From positions 58,489,617 through 58,553,616 of the forward strand of contig JACSVZ010000002.1 of NCBI GenBank assembly GCA_014706295.1: a DNA stretch of 64,000 nt. The letters are read 5' to 3'. The position numbers and the translations under genes are program-made. This document shows positions 50,763 to 63,018 of this stretch, piece by piece (positions within the stretch are counted from its first letter, which is position 1; each line of letters starts with the position of its first letter). Source of the stretch: Lycocorax pyrrhopterus obiensis. Lineage: Eukaryota; Chordata; Aves; Passeriformes; Paradisaeidae. The notes below the pieces were generated by a model. The model made no database searches and was not told the DNA's origin. It worked only from the letters and a program-made list of their open reading frames with translations.

Positions 50763-53700
50763 AGAAAGACTTGCTTACTGTGCCCTTTATTATCAGTCAA
50801 TCTTGCAGTCATGGACTCTCCCTCCTTCAGCTCCTCACCTACCTTTCAATCAGTGTTAATTGGTCTGTTCTCCTTACCACCTTGGCAAGCAGCAGGCACT
50901 GCCTTACTAAGTCCTTCTAACACTGTCTAAATCAGGGAAGAAGTTAGCAAAGATACAGTGCAGTAACTGAAGGAAGGTGAAAAATACACTCAATACATGT
51001 AACACTCATGAATTTGGCCTTAGTTCAACAAGTATGATACAAATATGACTAAACTGGACTAAATTTCAAGGCAGCTACTGATACTGCAATGGCCCTACTC
51101 TACATATAAGAGTGTGACAGACTTCTAAAAAAAAATTGTAGAGATCCATAAAATAGATAGAACCACTTCTCTATTTTGTACCTTGAAGCAGCAAAGTTAT
51201 TTTAGAAAAGCACTTCTAAACTTTAAGAGCAGAATATCTTCTCTCTTCTGTGAGTTTACAAGTTGTAGTAAAAGATTGCTTTAATAAAAGATACGGAATT
51301 TTATATATGTAATGAGAGTACATGTATGGACAATTAGAACAATTATAAAGTTTTGTTAATCTGGCCAAGACATCAAAAAAAAAAAAAAATCAGAATATCC
51401 CTAAAACCTGGAACTTTTTTCCTTAATCTAATAATTTATACATTGTCTTTGCAGAGGTAAAAGTGTTGATTCTTGATGACATGTTCATGTTTGTTTCTGT
51501 CAAAGACTGGAGCACAATCATTCAAGTTTTTCTTAGCACATTTTTCACTGCTGGGTCAATTGTAGCAGCAACAGGGTGAGAAAATAAGGTGATGACTGGA
51601 AGACCAATGATGTGTTAAAAACAAGTTAACAAGGCATCAAGTGTATTAATGACAAAATTGCTGAAAGGAGAACAAACTGTGATCAAGTATGTGCCCCTTC
51701 TAACAGTTTTGTATCAAATGACTTTTTTTTTTTCTTTAATTGGCAAGAGCTTCAGTATAATAAGAGAAAATGAAAAAAATTATCCAGTATAGCTTATTTT
51801 CCTCTTGTGCAAGTTAGACCTATGTTCATTTTGCACCTTTCCCTCTCACTGGCGAGAGTGGATTTTCAGTATTAAGAAGGGAGAATATCTTTTTTTCAGA
51901 TTTTTATACATACTGACTGAAAGCTAAGTATGACCCTCCACCCTTTTTTAAATTTTAGGTAGCCTGTGACATGCCACAGAACTGCATGGATTGAAAATCT
52001 AATTATTAGTATTAGGAACAAATTAATCCTCCATTACAATCTTCTTTCTTCTACCTTTTTGAATCCTCCTCCCTGGAATCAAACCCAAATGTGGCAAGGC
52101 CAGCATGCCTTCTTCAGAACCGGAAGTAAATCTACACTCTAAAAAACGCCTCCAGCTCCGTTTTCTTCCCCAGCTCAGTAGAATTACATCCTAAGACAAT
52201 AGTTTATTATTAAATGCTCCCTAATAGTCAGAAGTAGATGAAGTGCCTTCCTTAGGGTTGCATGTTTCTGGGTGCTCTTTACAATTCTTACAAGTCATTG
52301 TCAGCTGGAACAAAGAAGGCAGAGGAAAAAAAAAGATGCGTGAAATACATTAAATTTTTGCAATAAATTGTTATTTTGTTATAATCGTTAAAAGCCCAAG
52401 AAAAAGGTCACACATGAAAGCTGTGCACACTTGGTTCATAAGTCACCCCCATTCCTCCAAAGGTGTTCCCTCCCTGCCATGTTATCTCACCTTCCTTCCC
52501 ACTGTTTTCTTGGCTGTTTTGCTACAGCCATCTGAGGAACCTTTTATTTCCTACAAGCTGCAACATGACCACAACTTCCTGTGAAGCTCCTGTGGTTGTT
52601 TTTGCTTGGTTCTTCTTGTGTTAAAGAACTCAAGGGCTGGTATTGCCAAGGATCCAGAATTCCAGTGCCAACCCCATCTGAGCTGCAGAGGTGTTCATGA
52701 GTAGTGCAAATAGCTACTAGGAATAATCACTCTGCAGTGGTTGTCCTGTCATTCCCTTCCTACCTCTAAACCTGCTGCCCACCTGCCTGAAAAAACCCAA
52801 CAAAGCAAAACAAAACAAAACAAAACAAAAAACAAAACAAAACAAAACAAAACACTACAACCCCCCACATACACCTGGACCATTGCTCAGAAAAAAACTA
52901 TCCATGCCAGGCTTAAACTACAAGAGGACACCTCTTGTCCTGGTTAAACACTGAAGTGTTTTACAGCCAGGAGAGATATCACATGTGCAAAGCTGAAAAT
53001 AGTTGCCACACCATGTTTTTGTTTTGTTACCATGACAGCAATTACCAATATTTTGAAGAGAATGACTGCTCACTGACACAACACAAGGACAATGGGAAGG
53101 TGTGTTTTCTTCACCAGTCCAGGAAGTCTCATTGTGTGCCCAAATGCAATTATTTCCTATGATGTCTAGGCAAAGTTATTATTCATCAGAAACAGAACTG
53201 CAGCTAAGCTGGAGAAAAAAAATCTGATTCAGAAAGGACCAGTGCAGAGATACAGAAGTTTTAGGATTTTGCCTCTTCAAATATTTGCTAAAAGAGGCAG
53301 AAATTTAAGGAAAAAAAGTCTCGGTATTTCTTGTATTTAAAGCCTCTGTCAGCTAGAACATAGAAACACTTGGCAAATAGGTGAGAACTGCCTGTTTTGG
53401 CTGCGTTTTCTTCTATACTTTTGTCAGTGTTAGAATCAAAACTTCTTACTACATGCCACAGCTGGTATAGACCAATTTTATTTTGAAAATAGCATCAAAA
53501 GGAGGCTCCACGACAGTTGGTAGGATTCTTCATGTCTTCCTAACTTAGACCTATCTCCTCCTCCAAAGATATATGGGAAGACCTCTGAATGGGATAACTT
53601 CACCCGTCATCTCTTCCAAGGATTCCTGAGCAAGAAACGCAGCATGCTGCTGGATTTACTGGTCTCTGTCTTCCTTCCCTGGGTCTCTCCAGCATTGTAA

Positions 53701-56700
53701 ATGGTTATGGGACACAACACAGTTGTCACACAACTCCACAGCTGATAATACAGAGGATGCAAATGATTGAAAAAACAGGACTGCAGGCACATCAGAGCTT
53801 CAGCAAGGCTGTTACTCATCTATAAAGGCACAATAATCATCAGCAACCTGTTTTTTCCAGTGTTTGTTGAAAAGAAGCAAAAGCAGGGACACATTAAGAC
53901 TGTTTTCTTAAACACATTGCCAAAAACCTTTAGCATTAGACCTACAGCTGTGCTGACTGCTCAACCTCTGTTTCAACAAGAATTACAGTGCTGTCATAAG
54001 AGCGCTCCATTGACACCCTACCACTTCCTAGCAACAATCTATGTTTTGTACATAAAAAAGTGAATGAAATACTGCCTATCAGTGTTTTCTTTCTCATTAT
54101 GCTGTTAAACCTTTCCCCCTCTCCCATGTAAAATGAAAAGAGTCTTATTTGAACATTTTGCAGAACTTCAGACTGTGCTCTGTAATGTAATGAATTGCCA
54201 AAGAAGCAAACCTAACATAAAACAAGGTATTTCATGTTATCCAAATTGACCCTTCTGAAAATAAGGTTAGCCTTAGCTCTTAATTCCACTACAGATTCAC
54301 CAAGTTTTAATCCTGCAACGATGGTCTGAGTGCCCCACAAGCGAATGGAGAGCTGGGCATTCTGCTTTTCACAGGGCTGCTTCTGAGGGCTCTTTCCTTG
54401 CAAAAATAGCATCCAGTCTTACTTTCTAAGATTTATAGTAATTTCTCATCAGTCTGGGAAAAATCATTCTACTGCAAAGCATTGCCCCCTGTCTTCCAAA
54501 CATTTGTCGCTCTCCCACCCCCTGCCCCTTTACTTGCAGCCACCACTTAGTTAAAGGATCTTTAAACACATAATTCACATCTACAGTTACATACACACGT
54601 ACCCTCCTGCAACACAAACCCAACTAATCTACATCAACTGAGTTCTGCAACAGTCAAGTGAGGGTTTAAATGCACTACGAATAAATGCCGTCCCTTGGAG
54701 ATGCCCTAGCCCTCTTTGGGAGGTGGATGGGCTTCTTCTGCCCTCCCCTTATTAGCACACAGATCAGCATTTATAATAAAACATATTCCAAGAAGGGTGG
54801 TAGAAGGGTAGAAAAAACCAAACCAGAAAAAGCAGCATGTTTCCATCCAGATGGAAGTAATGGTGTGCAGACTCCAAATCCGACTGTAGCCAAGTAGATA
54901 AACAACAGCAAAGCAACAAACACAAAAATGAGTGGTGTGGGAAGGACCAGCCCTTCACTCTGGAATGTAGGGGTGGAGAAATCAGGTTATTTCTGCTGAT
55001 CAGCTGTTCAGGTCCCATCTGCATAAATCTCTCATCGTAGCAATGCATCTGCCAGAAAGCAAAAGAACTATATGACTTTAAAAATGTCTTTGTGCTTTTT
55101 CTTTTTTATTTTTTTTAATAAAGAGCAAGGGAGGAACATTAGAAAGATTTTTTACTATTATTTTTTTCCGAATATTTTCAGGTAAATTCTGTCCCTGTAC
55201 TCGTGAATCTCAGACAGGGGAATAAAGTTGCTTCATGCTGAATCTTTGTTTACAAAGACGGTTGCAATGTGTGCAATACAGCCTCAACATTCCCTTTGCT
55301 GCCACTGAAGACAACTGTGCTAAAACATGAGACTGATGATAGACATACAAAAGAGAAAAGAATAATCACAGTTATTCAGATCATTTTACATTTTCATTGA
55401 TATATTTCTACCCTGTGCAAGAACAGATCTAAGATTTCTCTTATCCGTGCTTACATCCTCAGTGCAATACACTTTTTGATACGGCATTTAAGTTACTCAA
55501 TTTTTTATAGAAACCCTGGGTTCATTTTACAAAACACCCTGGGAAATTCCCCTCTATTTCAATGGCACCATCAGAAATATTCCCACTGATGGGAACTCAC
55601 ATAAAGTTTGTTGACATATGGTGCCACCTAGCTAGGACATGTTACACATGTCGTGTATTACAGATTTTAACGGGGTGCCATAGACATAGAGTCCTCTTCC
55701 AAATGAGCCAAACAGGAAATATCTGCCAGACATACTAGAAAGGAATGGTGTTTCTCTTGGATTAAATAAATAATGATATATGTTAAATAAACTCATAGAA
55801 CTAAATCAAGTTTTTCAAATTCTTAATATTTAAATAGGACCATAAGATTACAGGCCTTTACTGGTTAGGTCAAAGCTTTCCTATGTATATGAATTTATCA
55901 CCTGCATAGATAAGAGCAAATAAGAAACAGCTTAGGGAATTTTTTACCCTTCAAATAAGTAAGAAAAGGACTGGCAAATTTCTTCTCAAGGCTTTTTTTC
56001 AAATAAACCAGAATTATTTGAAAAATGCAACAGCATACCACTGGTACAAGCATAGGCACATATCCCAACAAGGAAGAGGAGCAGGAGATTCTCTTTCAGT
56101 TTGAGAATCAGTAAAAATGCACTGTGACAAACAAGTGAGTGAAAGAAGTTACTTCAACCACTTACTTTAAAATTTTAGCATTTTTTTACCAGAGGCTGCA
56201 AACTCAAATAGTTCAATCTTTCTATAAAATATAGGAGAATGGGATTTCTCAAAGAAACATGAAAGCTTTTCTTGCAGCATTTAGTGAGCCCAATCACGTG
56301 TTATCAGTACATTCAGCAAACAGGTTACAAGTCAATGTCTGCCACTTACGAGAAGGCATCACAGCTAAAACATTTGTATTTGCTTCTGGGAAGTTTTGCC
56401 CTAAAAGCATTTTTTTCCTGGGGAATGCAGGCAGTAGGCCTATTGAAAGGATTGTCCAGCCCCCATGGAATGGCAGCTGGAGATTGCTGTGCAGAACTAA
56501 CCTTGCTTAAGGGCCAGACAGGCTGAACAAATAAGCAAACCTTCCTTAGGCACAAAGTGCTCTCTGGTACAGCCACGATGCAAACAACATCCAGCCTTTC
56601 ATACAACCAGCTCACAGAGCCCATGAAGACCTGTCTACAGAGTTTCACAGAGTTTGAGTGCATTCTGTCTGAAATCCAAGGTGAAGGTATAAAATAAGAT

Positions 56701-57460
56701 ACTGCACGTTATTTCAGTTTTCAGTAGTAAATACTGCAGTTCAAACAAAAACGAAAACAAACCAGCACATTCCTCTAGAGGGGTATTTTAAACAAGCTAC
56801 TGTGGAATTTTATTCAAGATCTAAGGCAGGCAATTCAACAGCAAGTGTTTCAATAAAGATTTCCTCACCAACTGTAACTATAATTTAGAGTCTAGAGGAA
56901 TCAATTTATATTTACTGTATGAGAAATCAGACTTACTAGAGATCAAAACCACATCAGTTTTAAATACACTTTTCAACTGAAATTGTTTTGGGAAGCTGCA
57001 GACCGACACAAGGCTGTGTGTCCACGCAAACCCTCTCCAACAACACTGTCACAGTGCAGCAGATCATCCATGTCACATCCAAGAACTCATGGGCATGATG
57101 AGTCAGAATGCAGGAGCAGCAAGGGAGCCCAAGCACACTGCCACACACATTCCTAACAACTCCCAGGCAGAAAAGCCTCGCCGTGTGCTTTCTTCAGCAC
57201 TCCTGTTTGGAATGAAACAATCATCCTATTTAGACTTGTATCAAGACTTTACTATCAGTTATCTGATTGACTTCCTTGATGGGTCCTAAAAACTGACAGG
57301 TTTTTTTGTTTATAGCTACATGTGGCATGATAAAATCCATCTTTTGAAGCAGCGCATTAATTCAGCCCAAAACTCTTCAGTATTTCAGACTTAGTAAAGG
57401 AAGCAAACTTTCCCCTGGTAAGAACAACATATTTGTTATACATGAAAACTGATTTTCTAT
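50763..57460. other. Intergenic stretch before BRD9 3' end
   Basis: No gene or RNA gene recognised. The only clear feature is the CAAAA microsatellite at about 52798-52856. Confidence 0.5.
52798..52856. repeat. (CAAAA)n microsatellite
   Basis: About eleven near-perfect copies of AAAAC/CAAAA with one interruption. Confidence 0.95.
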
Positions 57461-58308
57461 TTTTATTAATATTTACAAAATAATGTAAATTCATAACATT
57501 TGTCTGCTTGCACATAGCAATAGTACAAAATCCCTCAGTTTCAGTATTGATGTATTATAAAAGTTTTATTTTGAAATTATTGAAAAGCACACCTTATCCA
57601 ATATTTTTTCCATCCTATGAGATATACACATCATATTACAAAATACAAGTATTATCTTTTCTTTGTGTTTCAAGATACAAGGGATCACAAAAACATTCAT
57701 CTTTTTCAAATCCAGGGTAGAAGCCTTGTAAATGAGCATTTTACTGCAACTATACCAAGTATGGTTGCTCTCAAATTAAGTGCTCTCTACAGTGATTAAG
57801 AAAAGATTTTAAAATATGGGGAAAATGTTTAAAAACAATTTCTACAGATTATTAGCATTAGGAGATGGAAAACATAGTAATGATCCAAATTCATGCAGTT
57901 CTTTGTTCTTCTTGGAAATGTTCAGGTTAAGACTTGAACAGAACTAGTAGATAATTGTATTGCAAACACTTAATGACTGCTGCCATGATTCTGGGAAAAT
58001 TATCACTTTCCACTGTCTATAAAATACAAATTTTTCTAACACATTATTTGCTGGTTTTCAGTCAAGATTCACACACTCTCCCTTAACAAACAAATTGAAA
58101 GCAGTTCTTGGTACACTCCTAACAACATGATGCACTAATTAGCTTGGTGTTGGGGTTTTTTTTATGTTTGCTTGTTTAATCCTGTATACATGATATTATA
58201 CAGCAATCCTCATAGAAAAGAGGACAAAAATGCAGTTTCTGTCATGGACAAAAACTTTATAAAAACATAATAGAATTAAAATACAAAATAAATATAGTAC
58301 ATGTCAGA
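57461..58308 (-). other. BRD9: BRD9 3' UTR (approximate)
   Basis: Sequence downstream of the BRD9 stop codon on the minus strand. AATAAA hexamers on that strand lie at 57565-57570 and 57462-57467. Either could mark the poly(A) site, so the left edge is a guess. Transcript data would settle it. Confidence 0.5.
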
Positions 58309-58409
58309 TTAGTTACTGGTAGCATTTGAGGTTTCTGGAGACTGAAGAAATTCATAGGGATCGTGAACCATGTCTTGCTGTTCTCCAACACTCAGATGAG
58401 AGGGGCTTC
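58309..58409 (-). CDS. BRD9: BRD9 last coding exon
   Basis: BRD9 is a bromodomain protein of the non-canonical BAF (SWI/SNF) chromatin remodeller in the nucleus. This 101-base exon follows the acceptor CAACAG and completes a split glycine codon. It encodes SPSHLSVGEQQDMVHDPY, then EFLQSPETSNATSN, and stops with TAA at 58309-58311. The SPS.LSVGEQ.D..HDPYEFLQSPE core matches the C-terminus of vertebrate BRD9. The final eight residues differ from the human ending. The join to the exon at 59143-59310 keeps the reading frame. Confidence 0.95.
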
Positions 58410-59142
58410 CTGTTGAACATGGGAAAAAAAATCAAAACCTTTAAAAGTACAGAAGAAAAACTGAGATATATATATACATATAAACAGCATGGTTATTTCA
58501 CATGTTCTTTTTAGACTTTTAAAGCAAGACAGACATTTAAATGATATTTAAACAGGAGATTATGAAAAAGAAATCACAAGATTCTTAGTAATTCAGGTAA
58601 TTTTTGGAAAAGTAATCATTATGCTATCACTCTGAGTTGAAAAATTATACAAAATGCAACATCCAACATCTTCTACTTTCTCAGAAACCACACCAAGCTG
58701 TTAAGCAGTACGTTATACTATCATCCTGCCTTATCACTGAATTTTACACTTGAAAATGAAATGCTGTTGCAGAATCCCAACCGTTACTTGCTGCATACAA
58801 CTATGCTGAAGTAAAATAATCATTATATATTCCTTAGTGTAACTAAGGACATCAGTTGCAAGTGCTTATAGGGAATTGCCAGTGAGTATCAATTTATTTG
58901 ACAGTTACTTCAATCACACCTAATCAAAAAATAGGAAACTACAATTAGTGGTCTTAGTTCTGGAGGTCAAAAGTATGTCATGTTAATTATCTTTGCCATG
59001 CATATTTAAAAAAAAAAACACGATCAGTCAGCACACTTTTATCAGAGTTTCTCACAAAGATTTATGTAAATTACAATGTAAGTTTAAACCAATTTCAAAT
59101 AGAGCACAAGTACTGCAACTTCTGTGACACAGCTAACTTTAC

Positions 59143-59310
59143 CAAGATGATGTTGGTCTCTTTCGGAGGTATTGGAAAGGGAACTCAAATTGGATGATGG
59201 CCGGGATCCCACTCTGTCAGCCTGAGCTTCATGAAGGTCCTGAAGCAGCTTAGTTGTTTCATCCAGATGTAGATGGTTATCATCATGATCAAGCTCCTTC
59301 TTCACTTTTC
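59143..59310 (-). CDS. BRD9: BRD9 coding exon (C-terminal region)
   Basis: This 168-base exon sits between the acceptor GGCTCTTAG and the donor GTAAAG. It encodes KVKKELDHDD, then LDETTKLLQDLHEAQADR, then SRPSSNLSSLSNTSERDQHH. This is a near match to vertebrate BRD9; the LDETTKLL..LHEAQ segment also has a counterpart in the paralogue BRD7, but the KVKKELD start and SRPSSNLSSLSN.SERDQHHLG tail are specific to BRD9. Both boundaries split a glycine codon and rejoin in frame. Highly conserved, with a few differences from human such as DHDDN and ADRVG. Confidence 0.96.
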
Positions 59311-59599
59311 CTAAGAGCCACCAACCAAAACCCGTAATTAGCAAATGTACATTGACCCATTAAGTACCAAGTCACTATAAAGAAGTTCTAAACTTAATTA
59401 ACACAAGCATTGTCTATTACACAAATTAGCTCAGTCTTGCATTTTCCCTGGCACTTCTAAAAAGCAACAGCTGCAGATCTGTGCAGCACTGGAAGATGAA
59501 GGAAAGTACCACAAGAAATGGCTGAAACTGAACTGACTGCCGGTATTCAAACAGCTGTAAGAGCTTAATTTGTCTTCCTTATCTGTTAAACACCAGACA

Positions 59600-59795
59600 T
59601 GGACAGACCGGCCTGGGGTGGAAGGGACTTTAAAAGCCATCTCATTCCAACCCCCTGCCATGGGCAGGGACAGCTTTCACTAGACCAGGTTGCTCAAAGC
59701 CCCATCCAACCTGGCCTTGAGCACTTCCAGGGATGGGGAACCCACAGCTTCTCTGGGCAACCTGTGCCAGTGTCTCACCATCCTCACAGTAACAC
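59600..59795 (-). mobile_element. CR1 3' end in a BRD9 intron
   Basis: On the minus strand the segment carries the CR1 words GGTTGGATGGGGCTTTGAGC, CTGTCCCTGCCCATGGCAGG and GGTTGGAATGAGATGGC. It is 5'-truncated and lies in the intron between the exons at 59143-59310 and 61076-61178, in the sense orientation relative to BRD9. Confidence 0.92.
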
Positions 59796-61075
59796 ATTTA
59801 GTTTGTGGCAAAAGAGAGTCAGCAAAAAGATCACTTAAATATTTAACTCAAAATACAGTTAAAACAGAACATGAACTCTATGGAGGCAAAGAAATACCCA
59901 TCACAGAAGGTCCTAAGAACAGTATCTTCTCTAACTACACCGATTTTGTAGTAAGCCAAATAAAACTGTGAAATTGGAAAGAACTGGACGGATGTGCCAA
60001 TATATACTATTCTTTCATTAAGACCTAAAAAAAAAAATCCCTCAGCTTTAAACAGGAAGATAAATTCCTTCCCTTCTCTTTCTTAAATGTTAATTTTGCA
60101 AAAATTATGGTAAGAATTAATGCCATAAACTCTCTCTGGAAGCCAACTAATCTAGAAGTATGATTATTTACAGAAAGGTCAAAGAAGAAAATATAAGCAG
60201 CTTTCAGTGGTGCATGAAATTTATAGTAAAACTGATATGTCTAAACATTATCTATAAAGTGAATATTTATTAATTTTTTACTGAACTGCAATAAAATTAG
60301 AGCGAGACAGCATAATCAGAGCTTACAATTGCTTTTCAAATTGTACATATGTGAGAAATTTGTAGAAATCTTTTTTCCCTGTAAGTCTTTGATTAGTTTG
60401 GCTGTGTTTTATAATAGATAGTTTGGCCTCTTTCACATTCTGAATTAAAAGTGCCTTAAAACATAAGCAGATTGTTTGCTTGGATGACATTTTTTAAGAC
60501 ATTTGACCAGCTCAGCTGCCTGCAGAAGTGGCAACAGTACTTCTTGCGGTATTTAAAGGATAACTATGAAAGGCATGTATTTGAAACAGCATCCAAATTC
60601 TTTTACACAACTGAAGATAAACACCAGGAGTTTCCAACACCAGAAGTTTCTTCTGATTTTTGTTTCGGGATATTCCGAGTGGCAATATGATCGAGTTTCA
60701 CGTACTTACTTAATTCCCAAGTTATTTTAAAAGACATCATATGAAGCAACATCACTTCTGAGTCAAAGTTTCACACTGATTCTTAAAATTTATGTGACTA
60801 TGAACACATGAAATACAAGCAAAGCTATCAAAATAGCGAGGTACAAATCCTTTGTTTTCTTCAGTTGTACAGGAAAAGTTAGCTTGGATACATGGATGCC
60901 TCAAAGGAAAAACAGAGCAAGGTTTCATTTATCAGCCCTAGACCTTCACCTGTGTCAAACACAGACTTATTACTACTTTTCGAACACTATTTTTAGTCTT
61001 AGCAAATCCAGCTGTCGTTTTGTCTAAACAGTACAACTAAACCGTAACTGATGTCTTGTATATTTAGTTACTTAC

Positions 61076-61178
61076 CTAACGAACTTAACATAGAAATATC
61101 GAGAGATACATCTGAATACGGCTTCATTGAGAGAAAGTCCAAGTCAGAAGTGTTACTGTCTCCAGCAGATTCTCCAAC
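61076..61178 (-). CDS. BRD9: BRD9 coding exon (C-terminal region)
   Basis: This 103-base exon follows a TTTTAATAG acceptor and ends at a G before GTAAGT. It encodes VGESAGDSNTSDLDFLSM, then KPYSDVSLDISMLSSL plus the first base of a glycine codon. It corresponds to the human BRD9 segment ending DVSVDISMLSSLG. The serine-rich first half is less conserved than the second. The introns on either side are about 1.8 kb each. Confidence 0.95.
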
Positions 61179-62979
61179 CTATTAAAATACAAGACACAGA
61201 AAGACTAGCAAAAGTGACAAGCTGTCATAGTAGCTTTCCAATCTTTAAGGCACAAATCCATTCTCTCAGAAGTGTGTATCTCAACACCTGAGACTGGAGC
61301 ATCCACAACCATCCTGGCTAACTTGAAATTCAGAGACAGCTCACAAAGGTTCCCAGACAGACCAGTCACATGAATGGTCAGGGATGTGCACAGTAGTCCA
61401 AGTCTTTTATCTCATGATCCAGGACTGCTGAAACTCAATTACACATTCAAGTCATCTATGTCTCATGGTAGAACTCTGGCAGCTGGCAGTATTACCAGTG
61501 TCCCTCATCTTCTCCATACGTGAGCATCGGATTTACTGAAATTTTTAGTACAGTGGGCCTCCCTCTTCACAGCACCAGTGGGAGCTGGCCTCTCTAGTAT
61601 TTTCTCTATCCATCTGAATAATGAAATACAGCCTGCACTGCACAATTCCCTTTCTTTCCACACCCGTTGCAATATTGCTAATGCAATGGTGCGAAGGAAG
61701 AAATCAGAGTCACTAAGCTTCAAAACAGAAAAATCTCTGAGGGTGCCTGTTCCAGCAGGAGAAATGAGACACTCAGGTACACACACAACCAGGTATTATC
61801 TTTCAGAAATATGAAAATGAAACCTAGCAGTTTCCTGAAATAACTTAACCAGTCATCTTCTAGAGAAGTCCACACCTTTCCACAAAACATAAGTAATATT
61901 TATAAAGCTATGAATTTTTTTAGTTGTTATAATGTGATCCATACAATTTTTATGTGAATTACCATGGAATGTAGTGCATATCTTCTGTTGTCACAAATAA
62001 TTTGCAAGATAAAACCTGTACCACTTAAAGAAAGATTTGATCAGTAGCTGTAAAAGCATTAGATATGCATTATTTACCCATACTTTATAATAGACATTTT
62101 CAATGGATGTGGTAAAACCAATTAATATTACCATTTTTTTCCAATTTTACAGCAGGCTGAACCTCAAATATCAATCAGCAAATCAAGTATCTTTTTCAGA
62201 TTCCTACGTGACCTTTCTGCCTCTGAGACTTAGCTACACACGCTGAAATAAGCTGGAGGATACAGAACAATAATGCCACAAACAAAACCAGACTGAATAT
62301 CAGAGAACTCATTTTCAGTACTGAAACCTTATTCCAGATACTGTAATTTTAATACTCTACCTCAGACTGTGCGCTGAAACAAAATAATGTCTCAATACTA
62401 CTTTTTTGTTTGTTTTATGGTTTTTTCCCTGTTGTTTCCCTCCCCTCCGCGCCAACCATTTTACCATAATCTGTTTGGAAGAATCCAGACAGGTATTACG
62501 CAACTTGTGCTCTTCTTTTATAAGAACTGGCAGAACCTAAAGAACAAAGAAATACTTCAGATCTTAGCATTTCATATCTTATATTTACTAAGAATGTTCC
62601 CTGAGAATGTTTGTGTAATTTACTCATTTTCCACAAAGAGGTCCTGGGCCAGCACAGAACACTGTCACATTTTGTGATGTTTGAGTAGAACCTTCACACA
62701 AAAAAAAAAAACAAGACCAGCTCTTCTCCACATGTATGACTGTATGGCAACCACATACAGTCATGCCAACAATTTGTAACTAACCAGGACAGCCCCCCTA
62801 GGAAAAACCTAAAGCCTCTTCTTTCTCATATATTCCACTTATCAATCTTTTCTGTATTACCATACAGAATAGAGGCACATTAAATAAAATGAAGAATTTG
62901 AATGTTGGAAGCTCAGAGAACATCACTTTCTCTACTTTTTCCAGTTAAAAACCCCAAACTGAGTATCAGCACAACTTAC

Positions 62980-63018
62980 TTTAACTTCATCCAGTGGTTT
63001 TACTGGGATGTTTCGCCT
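62980..63018 (-). CDS. BRD9: BRD9 39-base coding exon
   Basis: A very small exon of 13 codons (RRNIPVKPLDEVK), in phase on both sides, with acceptor TCTTTCCAG and donor GTAAGT. It matches the human BRD9 segment RRN.P.KP.DE.K. The four exons in the window (39, 103, 168 and 101 bases) sum to 411 bases, that is 136 residues plus a stop, with consistent phase. The preceding exon, expected to end near DLLDQITGGDHSRTL, was not found before position 64000. Confidence 0.9.

Noticed and set aside
60472..60690. 72-codon plus-strand frame in a BRD9 intron
   Set aside because: Antisense to BRD9, with no recognisable domain and no sign of splicing.
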